From Collimonas pratensis (GTDB lineage: Bacteria; Pseudomonadota; Gammaproteobacteria; Burkholderiales; Burkholderiaceae_D), in contig NZ_CP013234.1 in assembly GCF_001584185.1 (NCBI RefSeq), positions 4,898,001 to 4,962,000 on the forward strand: 64,000 nucleotides of DNA, written 5' to 3'. The position numbers and the translations under genes were made by a program. Shown piece by piece: positions 52,302 to 61,258 of the stretch. The number at the start of each line of letters is the position of its first letter. The first letter of the stretch is position 1. Below the pieces are notes generated by a model. It worked only from the letters and a program-made list of their open reading frames with translations. It did no database searches and was not told the origin of the DNA.

Positions 52302-53717
52302 ATGGCAAATTTCTTCGATGAGATGTACTCCGATGGCAGCTCGTTGGTGCGTCCGCACTACAACGAGTTTTCCAATTGGCTCAATGCCCAGACCGCCGAA
52401 ACCATCGCGCGCAAACGCGCCGAAGCCGATCTGATCTTCCGCCGCGTCGGCATCACCTTCGCCGTCTACGGCAACGATGCCGGCACTGAACGCCTGATCC
52501 CCTTCGACATCATTCCGCGCATCATCCACGCGCAGGAATGGGCGACCCTGGAAGCCGGCCTGATCCAGCGCGTCAAGGCGCTCAACATGTTCATCCACGA
52601 TATCTATCACGATCAGAATATCGTCAAGGCGGGGGTGATTCCAGCCGAACAGATCTTCCGCAACGCCCAATACCGTCCCGAAATGCAAGGCATCTCGGTG
52701 GCCTCTGACATCTACGCCCACATCGCCGGGGTCGACATCGTGCGCGCCGGCGAGGGCGAGTTCTACGTGCTGGAAGATAATCTGCGGGTGCCGTCGGGCG
52801 TTTCCTACATGCTGGAAAACCGCAAGATGATGATGCGGCTGTTCCCCGAGCTGTTCCTGCGCCACAAGATCGCGCCGGTCGACCATTATCCCGACATGCT
52901 GCTGGATAACCTGCGTTCGGTGGCGCCGGTCGGCGTCACCGATCCGACCGTGGTGGTGATGACGCCTGGCATGTACAACTCGGCCTATTTCGAACATGCG
53001 TTCCTGGCCCAGCAGATGGGCGTGGAGCTGGTCGAAGGACAAGACCTGTTCGTCAACGACAACCACGTCTACATGCGCACCACGCGCGGTCCCAAGCGGG
53101 TCGACGTGATCTACCGCCGCATCGACGACGACTACCTCGATCCGCTCGCCTTCCGGCCCGATTCCTCGCTCGGCGTGCCCGGGTTGCTGTCGGTGTACCG
53201 CGCCGGCAACGTCACCCTCGCGAACGCCATCGGCACCGGCGTCGCCGACGACAAGTCGGTGTATCCGTTCGTACCGGACATGGTCAAATTCTATTTGTCC
53301 GAGAAGCCGATCCTCAACAATGTGCCGACCTTCCAGTGCCGCAAGAAAGAAGACTTGCAGTACACGCTCGACAATCTCAAGGATCTGGTCGTCAAGGAAG
53401 TGCATGGCGCCGGCGGCTACGGCATGCTGGTGGGCCCTGCCTCGACCAAGCAGGAAATCGAAGACTTCCGCCAGCGCGTGATCGCCAAGCCGGATGGTTA
53501 TATCTCCCAGCCGACGCTGGCGCTGTCGGCCTGCCCGACCTATGTCGAAGCCGGCATCGCGCCGCGCCACCTCGACCTGCGGCCGTTTGTCTTGTCCGGC
53601 AAGAATGTCTCCCTGGTGCGCGGCGGCCTGACCCGCGTCGCCCTCAAGGAAGGCTCGCTGGTGGTCAACTCGTCTCAAGGCGGCGGCACCAAAGACACCT
53701 GGATTCTGGAGAAATAA
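52302..53717 (+). CDS. Circularly permuted ATP-grasp protein (set B, Anbu cluster)
   Basis: A 471-residue stand-alone ATP-grasp (DUF404/DUF407). RLIPFDIIPRIIHAQEWATL, VLEDNLRVPSGVSYMLENRK (ATP/metal site), VVMTPGMYNSAYFEHAFLAQ and HGAGGYGMLVGPAS (Gly-rich loop) are the family landmarks. It likely activates a carboxylate with ATP and joins it to an amine, forming a peptide. It is the first gene of a plus-strand run with alpha-E, transglutaminase and Anbu; the alpha-E start lies 2 nt after its stop. Confidence 0.93.
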   Translation: MANFFDEMYSDGSSLVRPHYNEFSNWLNAQTAETIARKRAEADLIFRRVGITFAVYGNDAGTERLIPFDIIPRIIHAQEWATLEAGLIQRVKALNMFIHDIYHDQNIVKAGVIPAEQIFRNAQYRPEMQGISVASDIYAHIAGVDIVRAGEGEFYVLEDNLRVPSGVSYMLENRKMMMRLFPELFLRHKIAPVDHYPDMLLDNLRSVAPVGVTDPTVVVMTPGMYNSAYFEHAFLAQQMGVELVEGQDLFVNDNHVYMRTTRGPKRVDVIYRRIDDDYLDPLAFRPDSSLGVPGLLSVYRAGNVTLANAIGTGVADDKSVYPFVPDMVKFYLSEKPILNNVPTFQCRKKEDLQYTLDNLKDLVVKEVHGAGGYGMLVGPASTKQEIEDFRQRVIAKPDGYISQPTLALSACPTYVEAGIAPRHLDLRPFVLSGKNVSLVRGGLTRVALKEGSLVVNSSQGGGTKDTWILEK

Positions 53718-53718
53718 C

Positions 53719-54738
53719 ATGCTGAGCCGTACCGCTGACCATTTGTTCTGGATGTCCCGCTATACCGAGCGGGCCGAAAACACCGCGCGCATGCTGGATG
53801 TGCACGTGCAGACCGGGCTGCTGCCGCAGTCAGTCGAGGATGTCGAAAAAGGCTGGCGCGCCGTGCTCGGCATTTCCGAGCTGACCCACGCCTACGACAA
53901 GAAATACAATGTGCTGACGCAAAAGGACGTGATCGATTTCATGGTGCGCGATCCCAGCAATTCGTCTTCGATCGCCTCCTGCCTGAAGCAGGCGCGCGAG
54001 AATGCGCGCGCCGTGCGCGGCGCGCTGACCACGGAAGCCTGGGAAATCCAGAATGCGACCTGGATCAAGATGCAGGGTTATCTGCAGACTAATGCGCTGG
54101 AACAGAACCCGGCTGAATTTTTCGAGTGGGTCAAGCATCGTTCGCATCTGTCGCGCGGCGTCACCATCGGCACCATGCTGAAGGACGAAGCCTTCCACTT
54201 CATCCGCCTCGGGACTTTCCTGGAGCGCGCCGACAATACCGCCCGCATCATCGACGTCAAATTCCACGGCGCCAAGGAAAGCAGCTACATGAAAGGCCAG
54301 AACGGCCAGCAGCAAAGCCAGCAAGTTCGCCAGCAGCAAAGTCAGGACCAGGACGCCATCGCCGCCGATCCGCAAATCGATTTCTACTACTGGGCGGCGA
54401 TCCTGCGCTCGGTCTCGGGTTTCGAGATCTACCGCAAGGTCTATCGCGACGTCATCACGCCGGCGCGCGTGGCCGACCTGCTGATCTTGCGGCCGGACAT
54501 GCCGCGCTCGCTGTTGTCCTGCATGGAGCAGGTAGTGAGCAATCTCAAACATGTGCACAACGATATCTCCTCCGACACTGAACGCTTCGCCGGCAAGCTG
54601 CACGCCGACCTCAAATTCAGCAACCTGGATGAAATCCTCGACGCCGGCTTGCACGATTACCTGACGCGCTTCTTCGACCGCATCTTCGAGCTTGGCAATC
54701 GCATCAGCCGCGATTTCCTGGTGCCTCTCAATACCTGA
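53719..54738 (+). CDS. Alpha-E (DUF403) domain protein (set B)
   Basis: A 339-residue all-helical protein. It begins MLSRTADHLFWMSRYTERAE, the family signature, with ENTARML after it; LGTFLERADNTARIIDVKFH and MPRSLLSCMEQVVSNL recur in the C-terminal half. A Gln-rich insert (about 194-215, GQQQSQQVRQQQSQDQ) is unusual and probably a flexible loop. Its partner ATP-grasp is encoded directly upstream; in set A the same domain is fused to the ATP-grasp. The exact role is unknown, but it always accompanies these proteins. Confidence 0.92.
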   Translation: MLSRTADHLFWMSRYTERAENTARMLDVHVQTGLLPQSVEDVEKGWRAVLGISELTHAYDKKYNVLTQKDVIDFMVRDPSNSSSIASCLKQARENARAVRGALTTEAWEIQNATWIKMQGYLQTNALEQNPAEFFEWVKHRSHLSRGVTIGTMLKDEAFHFIRLGTFLERADNTARIIDVKFHGAKESSYMKGQNGQQQSQQVRQQQSQDQDAIAADPQIDFYYWAAILRSVSGFEIYRKVYRDVITPARVADLLILRPDMPRSLLSCMEQVVSNLKHVHNDISSDTERFAGKLHADLKFSNLDEILDAGLHDYLTRFFDRIFELGNRISRDFLVPLNT

Positions 54739-54757
54739 TGGCCGATTGTTCAACCTG

Positions 54758-55570
54758 ATGCTACTCACCATCCGCCATGAAACCGTCTACCACTACACCG
54801 CAGCCCTGACTTACACGATTCAGCAGCTGCGGCTGTGGCCGCGCGCGGAAGCGCAGCAACGCACGCTGGCATGGCATATCAGCAGTTCCGGCAGCCGCCA
54901 TCCGTTCACCGATGCCTTCGGCAACCTGAGCCACATGCTGACCGTCACCAAGCCGCACCACGAGGTGCGCATCATCGCTGAAGGCACGGTGGCGGTGACG
55001 CCTTTGCAGCAAGGCCGGCTGCCGCAGGCGGGAGAGTTTTCGCCACTGGTGTTTACCGTGCCGACGCCGCTGACCCAGCCGACCGCCGCCGTCATGGATT
55101 TCGCCTATCGCCATCTGCAGGCGGGCGCCGACAGCAGCCAGCTGCTCGACCTGGCGCAAGCCATCTGCAGCGCAGTGGCCTACCAGAGCGGCTCCACCGC
55201 CGTCACCAGCAGCGCCGACGACGCCCTGGCGCTGGGCCAGGGGGTGTGCCAGGATCATGCCCACCTGTTCCTGGCTTGCTGCCACACGCTGGGGATTTCC
55301 GCGCGCTATGTCTCCGGCTATATCGATCCCGGCAACACCAGCCATGCCGAAAGCCATGCCTGGGTCGACGTCTGGGTAGAGGAAGGCGCATTCGCCGGCT
55401 GGATCAGCATCGACGTCACCCACGCCTGCTTCGCCAGCGATAATTATTGCCGATTAGCAATAGGGCGCGACTACGAATCGGCGGCGCCGGTGCGCGGCGT
55501 ACGGCGCGGCGGTGGCGAAGAAACCATGAGCGTGCAAGTGAATGTTTCCGCGCTGCCATCACAACAATGA
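54758..55570 (+). CDS. Transglutaminase-like protein (set B, Anbu cluster)
   Basis: The start is set at the ATG at 54758 (MLLTIRHETVYHYTAALTYT); the longer frame from 54692 overlaps the alpha-E gene. The product has 270 residues, with an N-terminal beta domain and the triad Cys in GQGVCQDHAHLFLACCHTLG, His in AESHAWVDVWVE and Asp in WISIDVTHACFA. It closely parallels set A's 311-residue enzyme. It lies between the alpha-E and Anbu genes; such enzymes are proposed to trim or cross-link the peptide product. Confidence 0.92.
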   Translation: MLLTIRHETVYHYTAALTYTIQQLRLWPRAEAQQRTLAWHISSSGSRHPFTDAFGNLSHMLTVTKPHHEVRIIAEGTVAVTPLQQGRLPQAGEFSPLVFTVPTPLTQPTAAVMDFAYRHLQAGADSSQLLDLAQAICSAVAYQSGSTAVTSSADDALALGQGVCQDHAHLFLACCHTLGISARYVSGYIDPGNTSHAESHAWVDVWVEEGAFAGWISIDVTHACFASDNYCRLAIGRDYESAAPVRGVRRGGGEETMSVQVNVSALPSQQ

Positions 55571-55685
55571 GACTACCCACTGCGACGCCACAATTTATTG
55601 TACATTCAACCATAAAACAGGCGCTACTCCGGGAAACGGCGGTCGCTTCCTGTAGAATCTCCACTTTGTATTTTTCTTTGACATC

Positions 55686-56561
55686 ATGACTTACTGCGTC
55701 GCTCTGCGCCTGGACTCCGGTCTGGTTTTCCTCTCCGACTCCCGCACCAATGCCGGGGTGGACCACGTCGCCACCGCGCGCAAGATGAGCGTGTTCGAGA
55801 ACCCGGGCGAGCGCCTGATGGTGTTCATGACTGCCGGCAACCTCTCGATTTCGCAATCGATCAAGCAAGTCATCGGCGAATACGTGAACGCCGCCGGCAA
55901 GACGATCTGGACCGTGGCCACCATGTACGAAGCGGCGCAGATCGTCGGCGAAGCGGTACGCGTGGTGTACGACCGCGAAGCCTTGAAGCTGGAAAAATTC
56001 GGCATCGATTTCAATGTCGGCATCATCTTCGGCGGCCAGATCAAAGGCGAAGGCTGCCGTTTGTTCCAGGTCTACGCCGCCGGCAATTTCATCGAGTCGC
56101 TGAATGAGAACACCTATTTCCAGATCGGCGAAGCGAAATACGGCAAGCCTATCCTGGACCGCGTGGTGACCCCGGCCTCGACGCTGGACCAGGCGGCCAA
56201 ATGCGCGCTGATCTCGATGGATTCCACCATGCGTTCCAACATCTCGGTCGGCCTGCCGCTGGACTTGCTGCTGTATGGCACCGACACGCTGGCGGTGACC
56301 CGTTTCGTCACCATCGACGAAAAGAACCAGTACTTCCAGATGATCCACGAGAACTGGGGCAAGCAACTGACCGCGGTGTTCAATGGCCTCGCCGATCCGG
56401 TCTGGAACGCCAATCCCGATACCGTGCCGAACGTGGTGTTGGCAAAGGGTTCGCAGAATGAACCGCTGGTGTTGGCGCCGCCCGTGGCCAATCCCAACCC
56501 TGCCCAACCGATACCGCTGCAAACCCTGGCGCAAGGGCCTGACGGTAACGAACAGCCTTAA
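55686..56561 (+). CDS. Anbu, proteasome-type protease subunit
   Basis: A 291-residue Anbu (ancestral beta subunit) of the proteasome/HslV superfamily. It begins MTYCVALRLDSGLVFLSDSR; after Met removal Thr2 would be the N-terminal nucleophile, with D18 and K33 as the other active-site residues. TNAGVDHVATARKMSVF is typical of Anbu. The last 45 residues (from PNVVLAKGSQ) form an extended Pro-rich tail. It assembles into open rings in characterised members. It is the last gene of set B, 115 nt after the transglutaminase, matching the known Anbu/ATP-grasp/alpha-E/transglutaminase neighbourhood. The symbol anbu is not a standard gene name, so it is left out. Confidence 0.92.
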   Translation: MTYCVALRLDSGLVFLSDSRTNAGVDHVATARKMSVFENPGERLMVFMTAGNLSISQSIKQVIGEYVNAAGKTIWTVATMYEAAQIVGEAVRVVYDREALKLEKFGIDFNVGIIFGGQIKGEGCRLFQVYAAGNFIESLNENTYFQIGEAKYGKPILDRVVTPASTLDQAAKCALISMDSTMRSNISVGLPLDLLLYGTDTLAVTRFVTIDEKNQYFQMIHENWGKQLTAVFNGLADPVWNANPDTVPNVVLAKGSQNEPLVLAPPVANPNPAQPIPLQTLAQGPDGNEQP

Positions 56562-56585
56562 CAGCTGTCGCGGCGCAACGCATCC

Positions 56586-57086
56586 ATGACTTCACACAGC
56601 GGTCTGATCCGTCTCGTCACCAGCGCCGATCTTGCGCGCTGCTACGAAATCGAATCGACATCCTACGAAGGCGACGAAGCCGCCACCAAAGAAAAGATCG
56701 CCACCCGCATCGCCACCTGGCCGCAAGGTTTCATTGTCTGTGAAATCGATGGCGCGGTGGCCGGCTTCATCAACGGCGGCGCGGCCTTCAAGGTCGAGAT
56801 GGCGGACGAGGCATTCAAGGAACTGATCGGGCATGACCCGGACGGGCCGCACGTAGTGATCATGTCGGTGGTGGTGCATCCGGACTTCCAGGGGCGCGGC
56901 ATTGCCAGGCAACTGATGCAGGAATTCATCGCCCGCATGCGCGCCCTGCGCAAATCCAGCATCCACCTGATGTGCAAAGAGCGCCATGTGGCGCTCTATG
57001 AAAGCATGGGCTTCAGCTACCTCAAGGCTTCCGACTCAGACCATGGCGGCATGGCCTGGCATGAAATGGCGATGCAACTGCAATAG
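56586..57086 (+). CDS. GNAT-family N-acetyltransferase
   Basis: A 166-residue acetyltransferase. VVIMSVVVHPDFQGRGIARQ (about 95-114) holds strand 4 and the acetyl-CoA motif Q-x-x-G-x-G/A; HLMCKERHVALYESMGFSYL is the C-terminal motif. The overall style (GNAT similar to arylalkylamine acetyltransferases) suggests a small amine or peptide acceptor. It starts 24 nt after Anbu and may belong to the same transcript, which would place acetylation in that system; this is only suggested by position. Confidence 0.88.
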   Translation: MTSHSGLIRLVTSADLARCYEIESTSYEGDEAATKEKIATRIATWPQGFIVCEIDGAVAGFINGGAAFKVEMADEAFKELIGHDPDGPHVVIMSVVVHPDFQGRGIARQLMQEFIARMRALRKSSIHLMCKERHVALYESMGFSYLKASDSDHGGMAWHEMAMQLQ

Positions 57087-57103
57087 CACCATCAGTCACT
57101 CAC

Positions 57104-57967
57104 TCAGAAGCAGTGTTCCGGCGCCGGAAACGACTTATCCTTGACCGCCCGCACATACGCCAGCACGGCAGCGTCGATGCTGGTCTGGCCTTGCATGAAG
57201 TCTTTCACGAAACGCGCCTTGTGCCCAGGGAAAACCCCCATCAGGTCGTGCATTACCAGCACCTGGCCGGAACAATCCGGGCCGGCGCCGATGCCGATGG
57301 TCGGGATCGTCAGTAGTTCGCTGACTTCCTTGCCCAGCGCCGCAGGAATCGCTTCCAGCACCAGCAGGCTGGCGCCGGCTTCCTGCAGGGCCAGGGCGTC
57401 GGCTTTCAACTGCTCGGCGGCGGCGCTGGTCTTGCCCTGTACTTTATAGCCGCCCATCTGATGCACCGATTGCGGCGTCAGCCCCAAGTGGCCACATACC
57501 GGGATCGCCCGTTCGACCAGGAAACGCACGGTTGGCGCCAGCCAGGCGCCGCCTTCGATCTTGACCATCTGCGCGCCCGCCTGGATCACCGGCACGGCGT
57601 TGGCGAATGCGCTTTCCGGCGTCGCGTAGGCGCCGAACGGCAGGTCCGCCAGCACCAGTGCAGTGCGGTTGCCGCGCGCCACGCTGGCGGTGTGATAGGC
57701 GATCTCCTGCACCGTCACCGGCAAGGTCGAGCTGTGGCCCTGGCACACCATGCCGAGCGAATCGCCGATCAGCAAGGTCTCGACGCCGCAGCGGTCCATC
57801 AAGGCCGCAAAGCTGGCGTCGTAGCAGGTCAGCATGGTGATCTTCTCACCCTTGTCGCGCAATGCCTGCAGGGCCGGAATCGTCACCGGCTTGCTGCGCG
57901 CCGCTGTTGCGCCGCTGTCTTGTACGCTGTCTTGTACGCTGTCTTGTGAATAAGCTGCCATTGTCAT
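57104..57967 (-). CDS. panB: 3-methyl-2-oxobutanoate hydroxymethyltransferase
   Basis: A 287-residue PanB, which makes ketopantoate from 2-oxoisovalerate and methylene-THF in pantothenate/CoA synthesis. [40 protein letters not shown] (metal-binding Asp), DLPFGAY, KIEGG and [20 protein letters not shown] are the family motifs. The ATG at 57967 overlaps the stop of the upstream deoxynucleoside kinase gene. The extra N-terminus carries a tandem [11 protein letters not shown] (three copies of a short DNA repeat), which is probably not structured. Confidence 0.97.
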   Translation of the reverse strand: MTMAAYSQDSVQDSVQDSGATAARSKPVTIPALQALRDKGEKITMLTCYDASFAALMDRCGVETLLIGDSLGMVCQGHSSTLPVTVQEIAYHTASVARGNRTALVLADLPFGAYATPESAFANAVPVIQAGAQMVKIEGGAWLAPTVRFLVERAIPVCGHLGLTPQSVHQMGGYKVQGKTSAAAEQLKADALALQEAGASLLVLEAIPAALGKEVSELLTIPTIGIGAGPDCSGQVLVMHDLMGVFPGHKARFVKDFMQGQTSIDAAVLAYVRAVKDKSFPAPEHCF

Positions 57968-58611
57968 TCTCCACGATTGAAAAATTCACGCTTGCCGCGC
58001 ATGCTGTCGATACGCGCCAAGAGTAAGCTGAAATCGGCATCGCTGCCGGCCAGGTCCAGGTGTTCGTTGTTGACGATCAGCAGCGGCGCGTCGTCGTAGT
58101 GATGAAAGAAGCGGCTGTAGCTTTCGCACAGGCGCGCCAGGTAGTCCTGGGTGATGGCGCTTTCCATCTCGATGCCGCGCTTCTTGATGCGTTCTATCAG
58201 GGTTTCCGGCTCGGCCTGCAGGTAAATCACCAGGTCCGGCGTGGCCGCCTGCGGCCGCAGATGATCATACATCTGCTGGTACAGCTTGAGCTCTTCGTCG
58301 GCCAGGGTCAGGCTGGCGAAAATGGCATCCTTGGCCAGCAGGAAATCGGCCACCAGATGACCGCGGCCATCAAACAAATCGTTCTGCGAAGTCTCGCGCA
58401 ACTGGTTGATGCGCTGGAACAGGAAAAACATCTGGGTCGACAACGCATAACGGGGAGCATCCCGATAAAATTTTTCCAGGAAAGGATTGGCCTGCGGCTG
58501 CTCCAGCAGAACGCGCGCGCCCAGATGCGCTGCAATCTTGTTGGTCAGCGTGGTCTTGCCGGCGCCGATAGGACCTTCTACTACAATGTATTTGTAATTA
58601 TCTAGATTCAT
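57964..58611 (-). CDS. Deoxynucleoside kinase family protein
   Basis: A 215-residue P-loop kinase; the start is the ATG at 58611 ([20 protein letters not shown]). [10 protein letters not shown] is the Walker A loop, [14 protein letters not shown] binds nucleoside, [13 protein letters not shown] has the DR-like region, and [11 protein letters not shown] is the LID. Proteins of this kind encoded beside folK and panB in betaproteobacteria phosphorylate deoxyadenosine/deoxyguanosine; the exact specificity is not visible. Overlap with panB (ATGA) shows coupling. Confidence 0.92.
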   Translation of the reverse strand: MNLDNYKYIVVEGPIGAGKTTLTNKIAAHLGARVLLEQPQANPFLEKFYRDAPRYALSTQMFFLFQRINQLRETSQNDLFDGRGHLVADFLLAKDAIFASLTLADEELKLYQQMYDHLRPQAATPDLVIYLQAEPETLIERIKKRGIEMESAITQDYLARLCESYSRFFHHYDDAPLLIVNNEHLDLAGSDADFSLLLARIDSMRGKREFFNRGE

Positions 58612-58696
58612 GTTCAACCGTGAATGCCGCGTGTGCAAAGACAATAGTGTGCCAGAAGCTGCCGCATCCAACACTTAGCCAGGGAAAGCACGCGGT

Positions 58697-59227
58697 CTAT
58701 AGTTTGCGGATACGCTGGTCCGCCACCAGCGGGGCGAACTGATGCGCCGCGCCGTGCTGGGGAATGACGATGAAAGGATCGAGCTGCAATAGCGGGATCA
58801 GGACAAAAGCGCGTTGCGTCATGCGTGGATGCGGCACCGTCAGCACTTCGTCCTGGATGCTGGACTGGCCGTATAGCAGCAGGTCGAGATCGAGCGTACG
58901 GGGCGCGTTCGGATAGGGCCGCTGGCGACCGAAATCCTGCTCGATCTGCTGCAAGCCACGCAGCAGGTCATGGGCGCCGAGGCGGGTTTCGAGACGCGCA
59001 ACGGCATTGACGTAATCGTCGCCGCCGGCGTCCAGCGGCGCCGTGCCAAACAAACTGGACTGGCTACCCAGGCTGGTGTGCGGCAGCTTACCGAGTTGCA
59101 AGATGGCGCGTTGCACCTGCCCGGCGGCGTCGCCCAGGTTGGCGCCGATGCCGATGTAGGCGGTGACCAGAGGGCCAGCCGCCGCAGACGTGGCAGTCGA
59201 GGCCATGGAACTATGCGCCTTGCCCAT
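58697..59227 (-). CDS. folK: 2-amino-4-hydroxy-6-hydroxymethyldihydropteridine diphosphokinase
   Basis: A 176-residue HPPK of folate synthesis, transferring pyrophosphate from ATP to the pterin. AYIGIGANLGDAAGQVQRAI (23-42), PLDAGGDDYVNAVARLET, FGRQRPYPNAPRTLDLDLLL (metal-binding Asp pair) and VPHPRMTQRAFVL are the classic motifs. The first 20 residues are a low-complexity extension; a start further in is possible. It overlaps the pcnB stop by 17 nt. An 85-nt gap separates it from the deoxynucleoside kinase gene. Confidence 0.96.
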   Translation of the reverse strand: MGKAHSSMASTATSAAAGPLVTAYIGIGANLGDAAGQVQRAILQLGKLPHTSLGSQSSLFGTAPLDAGGDDYVNAVARLETRLGAHDLLRGLQQIEQDFGRQRPYPNAPRTLDLDLLLYGQSSIQDEVLTVPHPRMTQRAFVLIPLLQLDPFIVIPQHGAAHQFAPLVADQRIRKL

Positions 59228-60587
59228 CGTCGCTACGGCCGCCCGGGTTGACCGGCTTGGCGCCGCTGCGGGAACCGCGCCGGCGCGGACGTTTCTTGGC
59301 CGGCGCAGCTTCGGCCGGCCCTTTCGGCTTTTGCGCCATCAATGCTTCGCGCTCGTCGCCGTCGCCTTCCATGAAGGCGGTCCACCATTCGCCGATTTCG
59401 CCGTCGATTTCGCCGGAGGCGCAACGCAGCAGCAGGAAATCGTAACCGGCGCGCAGGCGCAGGTGTTCCAGCATCTTGTATGGAGCCTTGCCGGTGCGCC
59501 GCTCAAAGCGCGGTTGCATGGCCCAGATATCGCGCATGTCGGAGGCGATCTTGCGCTGCAGGGCCAGCTTGTCGGTCTGCGCTTCCAGCACATCGTCGGC
59601 CGCCAGGTGTAGCGCCGGGATCGGGAATTCGCCGGCGGCCTTGTAGGCGCTCCATTTTTCCAACACCTGATGCCACAGCAGCGAGGCAAACAGGAAACCA
59701 GGGGAAACCGGCTTGCCTTGCTGTACGCGGACATCGGTATTGGCCAGCGCCAACGTCACGAACTTCTCGCCCAGCGGCTGCTCCAGCACCACGTCCAGCA
59801 GCGGCAGCAAACCGTGATGCAAGCCTTCCTTGCGCAATTGCTGCAGGCAGGCCAGCGCGTGGCCGCTCATCAGCAGTTTCAGCATTTCATCGAACACCCG
59901 TGCCGCCGGCACGTTGTCGATCAGCGCCGCCATCACCGGAATCGGCGCGCGGGTGGCAGGATCGATGGTGAATTTCAGCTTGGCGGCGAAGCGGACGATG
60001 CGCAGCATGCGCACCGGATCTTCGCGGTAGCGCGCTTCCGGCTCGCCGATGATGCGCAGGGTCTTGGCGCGGATGTCGGCGATGCCGCCGTGGTAATCCA
60101 GCACGCTTTCGGTGGCCGGATCGTAGTACATCGCGTTGATGGTGAAATCGCGCCGCACCGCATCCTCATGCTGCTCGCCGAAAGTATTGTCGCGCAGCAC
60201 GCGGCCATGCTCGTCTTTCGGCGAACCGTCGGAAGAAGCGCCGCGGAAAGTGGTCACTTCGATCAGCTCCTGGCCGAACATCACGTGCACGATCTGGAAG
60301 CGTTTGCCGATGATGAAGGCGCGCCGGAACAGGCGTTTGACCTGTTCCGGCGTGGCGTTGGTGGCGACGTCGAAATCCTTCGGCTTGACCCCCAGCAGCA
60401 GATCACGCACAGCGCCGCCGACGATGAACGCCTTGTAGCCGTTATCCTGCAGCGTCTTGGTGACCCTGACTGCGTTGGGCGACACCAGTTGCGGATTGAT
60501 GCCGTGCTCTTTCGGGCCGAGTATCAACGGTTGGGTGGGATCTTTCTTCTTTTTCCCAAGGATGGAGCGAATCAGCTTCTTGATCAT
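59211..60587 (-). CDS. pcnB: Poly(A) polymerase I
   Basis: A 458-residue polymerase that adds 3' poly(A) tails, marking RNA for decay. The nucleotidyltransferase domain holds GGAVRDLLLGVKPKDFDVAT (about 58-77), with the metal-binding Asp pair, and RRDFTINAMYYDP near 149. The C-terminal Arg/Lys-rich tail (PAKKRPRRRGSRSGAKP) is typical of PcnB and separates it from CCA-adding enzymes. The start overlaps the HAD gene stop (ATGA). Confidence 0.96.
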   Translation of the reverse strand: MIKKLIRSILGKKKKDPTQPLILGPKEHGINPQLVSPNAVRVTKTLQDNGYKAFIVGGAVRDLLLGVKPKDFDVATNATPEQVKRLFRRAFIIGKRFQIVHVMFGQELIEVTTFRGASSDGSPKDEHGRVLRDNTFGEQHEDAVRRDFTINAMYYDPATESVLDYHGGIADIRAKTLRIIGEPEARYREDPVRMLRIVRFAAKLKFTIDPATRAPIPVMAALIDNVPAARVFDEMLKLLMSGHALACLQQLRKEGLHHGLLPLLDVVLEQPLGEKFVTLALANTDVRVQQGKPVSPGFLFASLLWHQVLEKWSAYKAAGEFPIPALHLAADDVLEAQTDKLALQRKIASDMRDIWAMQPRFERRTGKAPYKMLEHLRLRAGYDFLLLRCASGEIDGEIGEWWTAFMEGDGDEREALMAQKPKGPAEAAPAKKRPRRRGSRSGAKPVNPGGRSDDGQGA

Positions 60588-61258
60588 TGCGCGTCGAATA
60601 AATTCAGGATGGGCCAGCCGTGCTCACTTGCGTGGGCTTTCAACAGGGCGTTGGGATTGGTGGCGACCGGGTCGGTCACCAGCTTCATCAAGGGCAGGTC
60701 GTTGTGCGAATCGCTATAGAAATAACTGCGCGGGAAACTAGCCAGCGTCATGTCCATGGTCGCCAGCCAAGCGTGGGTATGGATCACTTTGCCGGGACCG
60801 TAGGTCGGCGTATCCGCCAGGCGGCCGGTGATCTCGCCGTCGTCCGTGGTTTCCGGGTCCGAAGCGATCAGGAAATCGACGCCCAGCGCTTTGGCGATCG
60901 GTTCGGTGACGAAGCTGTTGGTGGCGGTGACGATTGCCACCAGGTCGCCGGCGTCCAGGTGCTTTTGCAATAGCGCGCGGGCCGCCGGGGTGATGGTCGG
61001 CAGGATCACTTCCTGCATGAACTGCTGGTGCCAGGCGTCGAGCTGCTTGCGCGGGAACTTGGATAAGGTGCCGAAGGCGAATTCCAGGTACTTGACCGGA
61101 TCCAGCGTACCGGCCTGGTACTGGGCAAACCACTCGGCGTTGCTTTTTTCAAAAGCGTCAGGATCGACTGCGCCGATACGCGCCAGGAACTGCCCCCATT
61201 CATAGTCGGAGTCGACGGGCAGCAGCGTATGGTCAAGGTCGAATAGGGCCAGGTTCAT
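60584..61258 (-). CDS. HAD-family hydrolase (HAD-IB, phosphoserine phosphatase-like)
   Basis: A 224-residue phosphatase. LALFDLDHTLLPVDSDYEWG gives the DxD motif (D7 nucleophile, D9), IVTATNSFV has the second motif Thr, and YFYSDSHNDLPLM the last Asp pair. The cap is C1-type as in SerB and HAD-IB phosphatases. It lies between hda and pcnB with 4-nt overlaps on both sides. The natural substrate (phosphoserine or histidinol phosphate have been suggested for similar genes) is not readable. Confidence 0.9.
   Translation of the reverse strand: MNLALFDLDHTLLPVDSDYEWGQFLARIGAVDPDAFEKSNAEWFAQYQAGTLDPVKYLEFAFGTLSKFPRKQLDAWHQQFMQEVILPTITPAARALLQKHLDAGDLVAIVTATNSFVTEPIAKALGVDFLIASDPETTDDGEITGRLADTPTYGPGKVIHTHAWLATMDMTLASFPRSYFYSDSHNDLPLMKLVTDPVATNPNALLKAHASEHGWPILNLFDAQ

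Noticed and set aside
57915..57950. Short tandem DNA repeat in the 5' part of panB, considered as a phase-variation tract
   Set aside because: The unit is in frame (adds QDSV) and only about three copies exist; copy-number change would not shift the frame.
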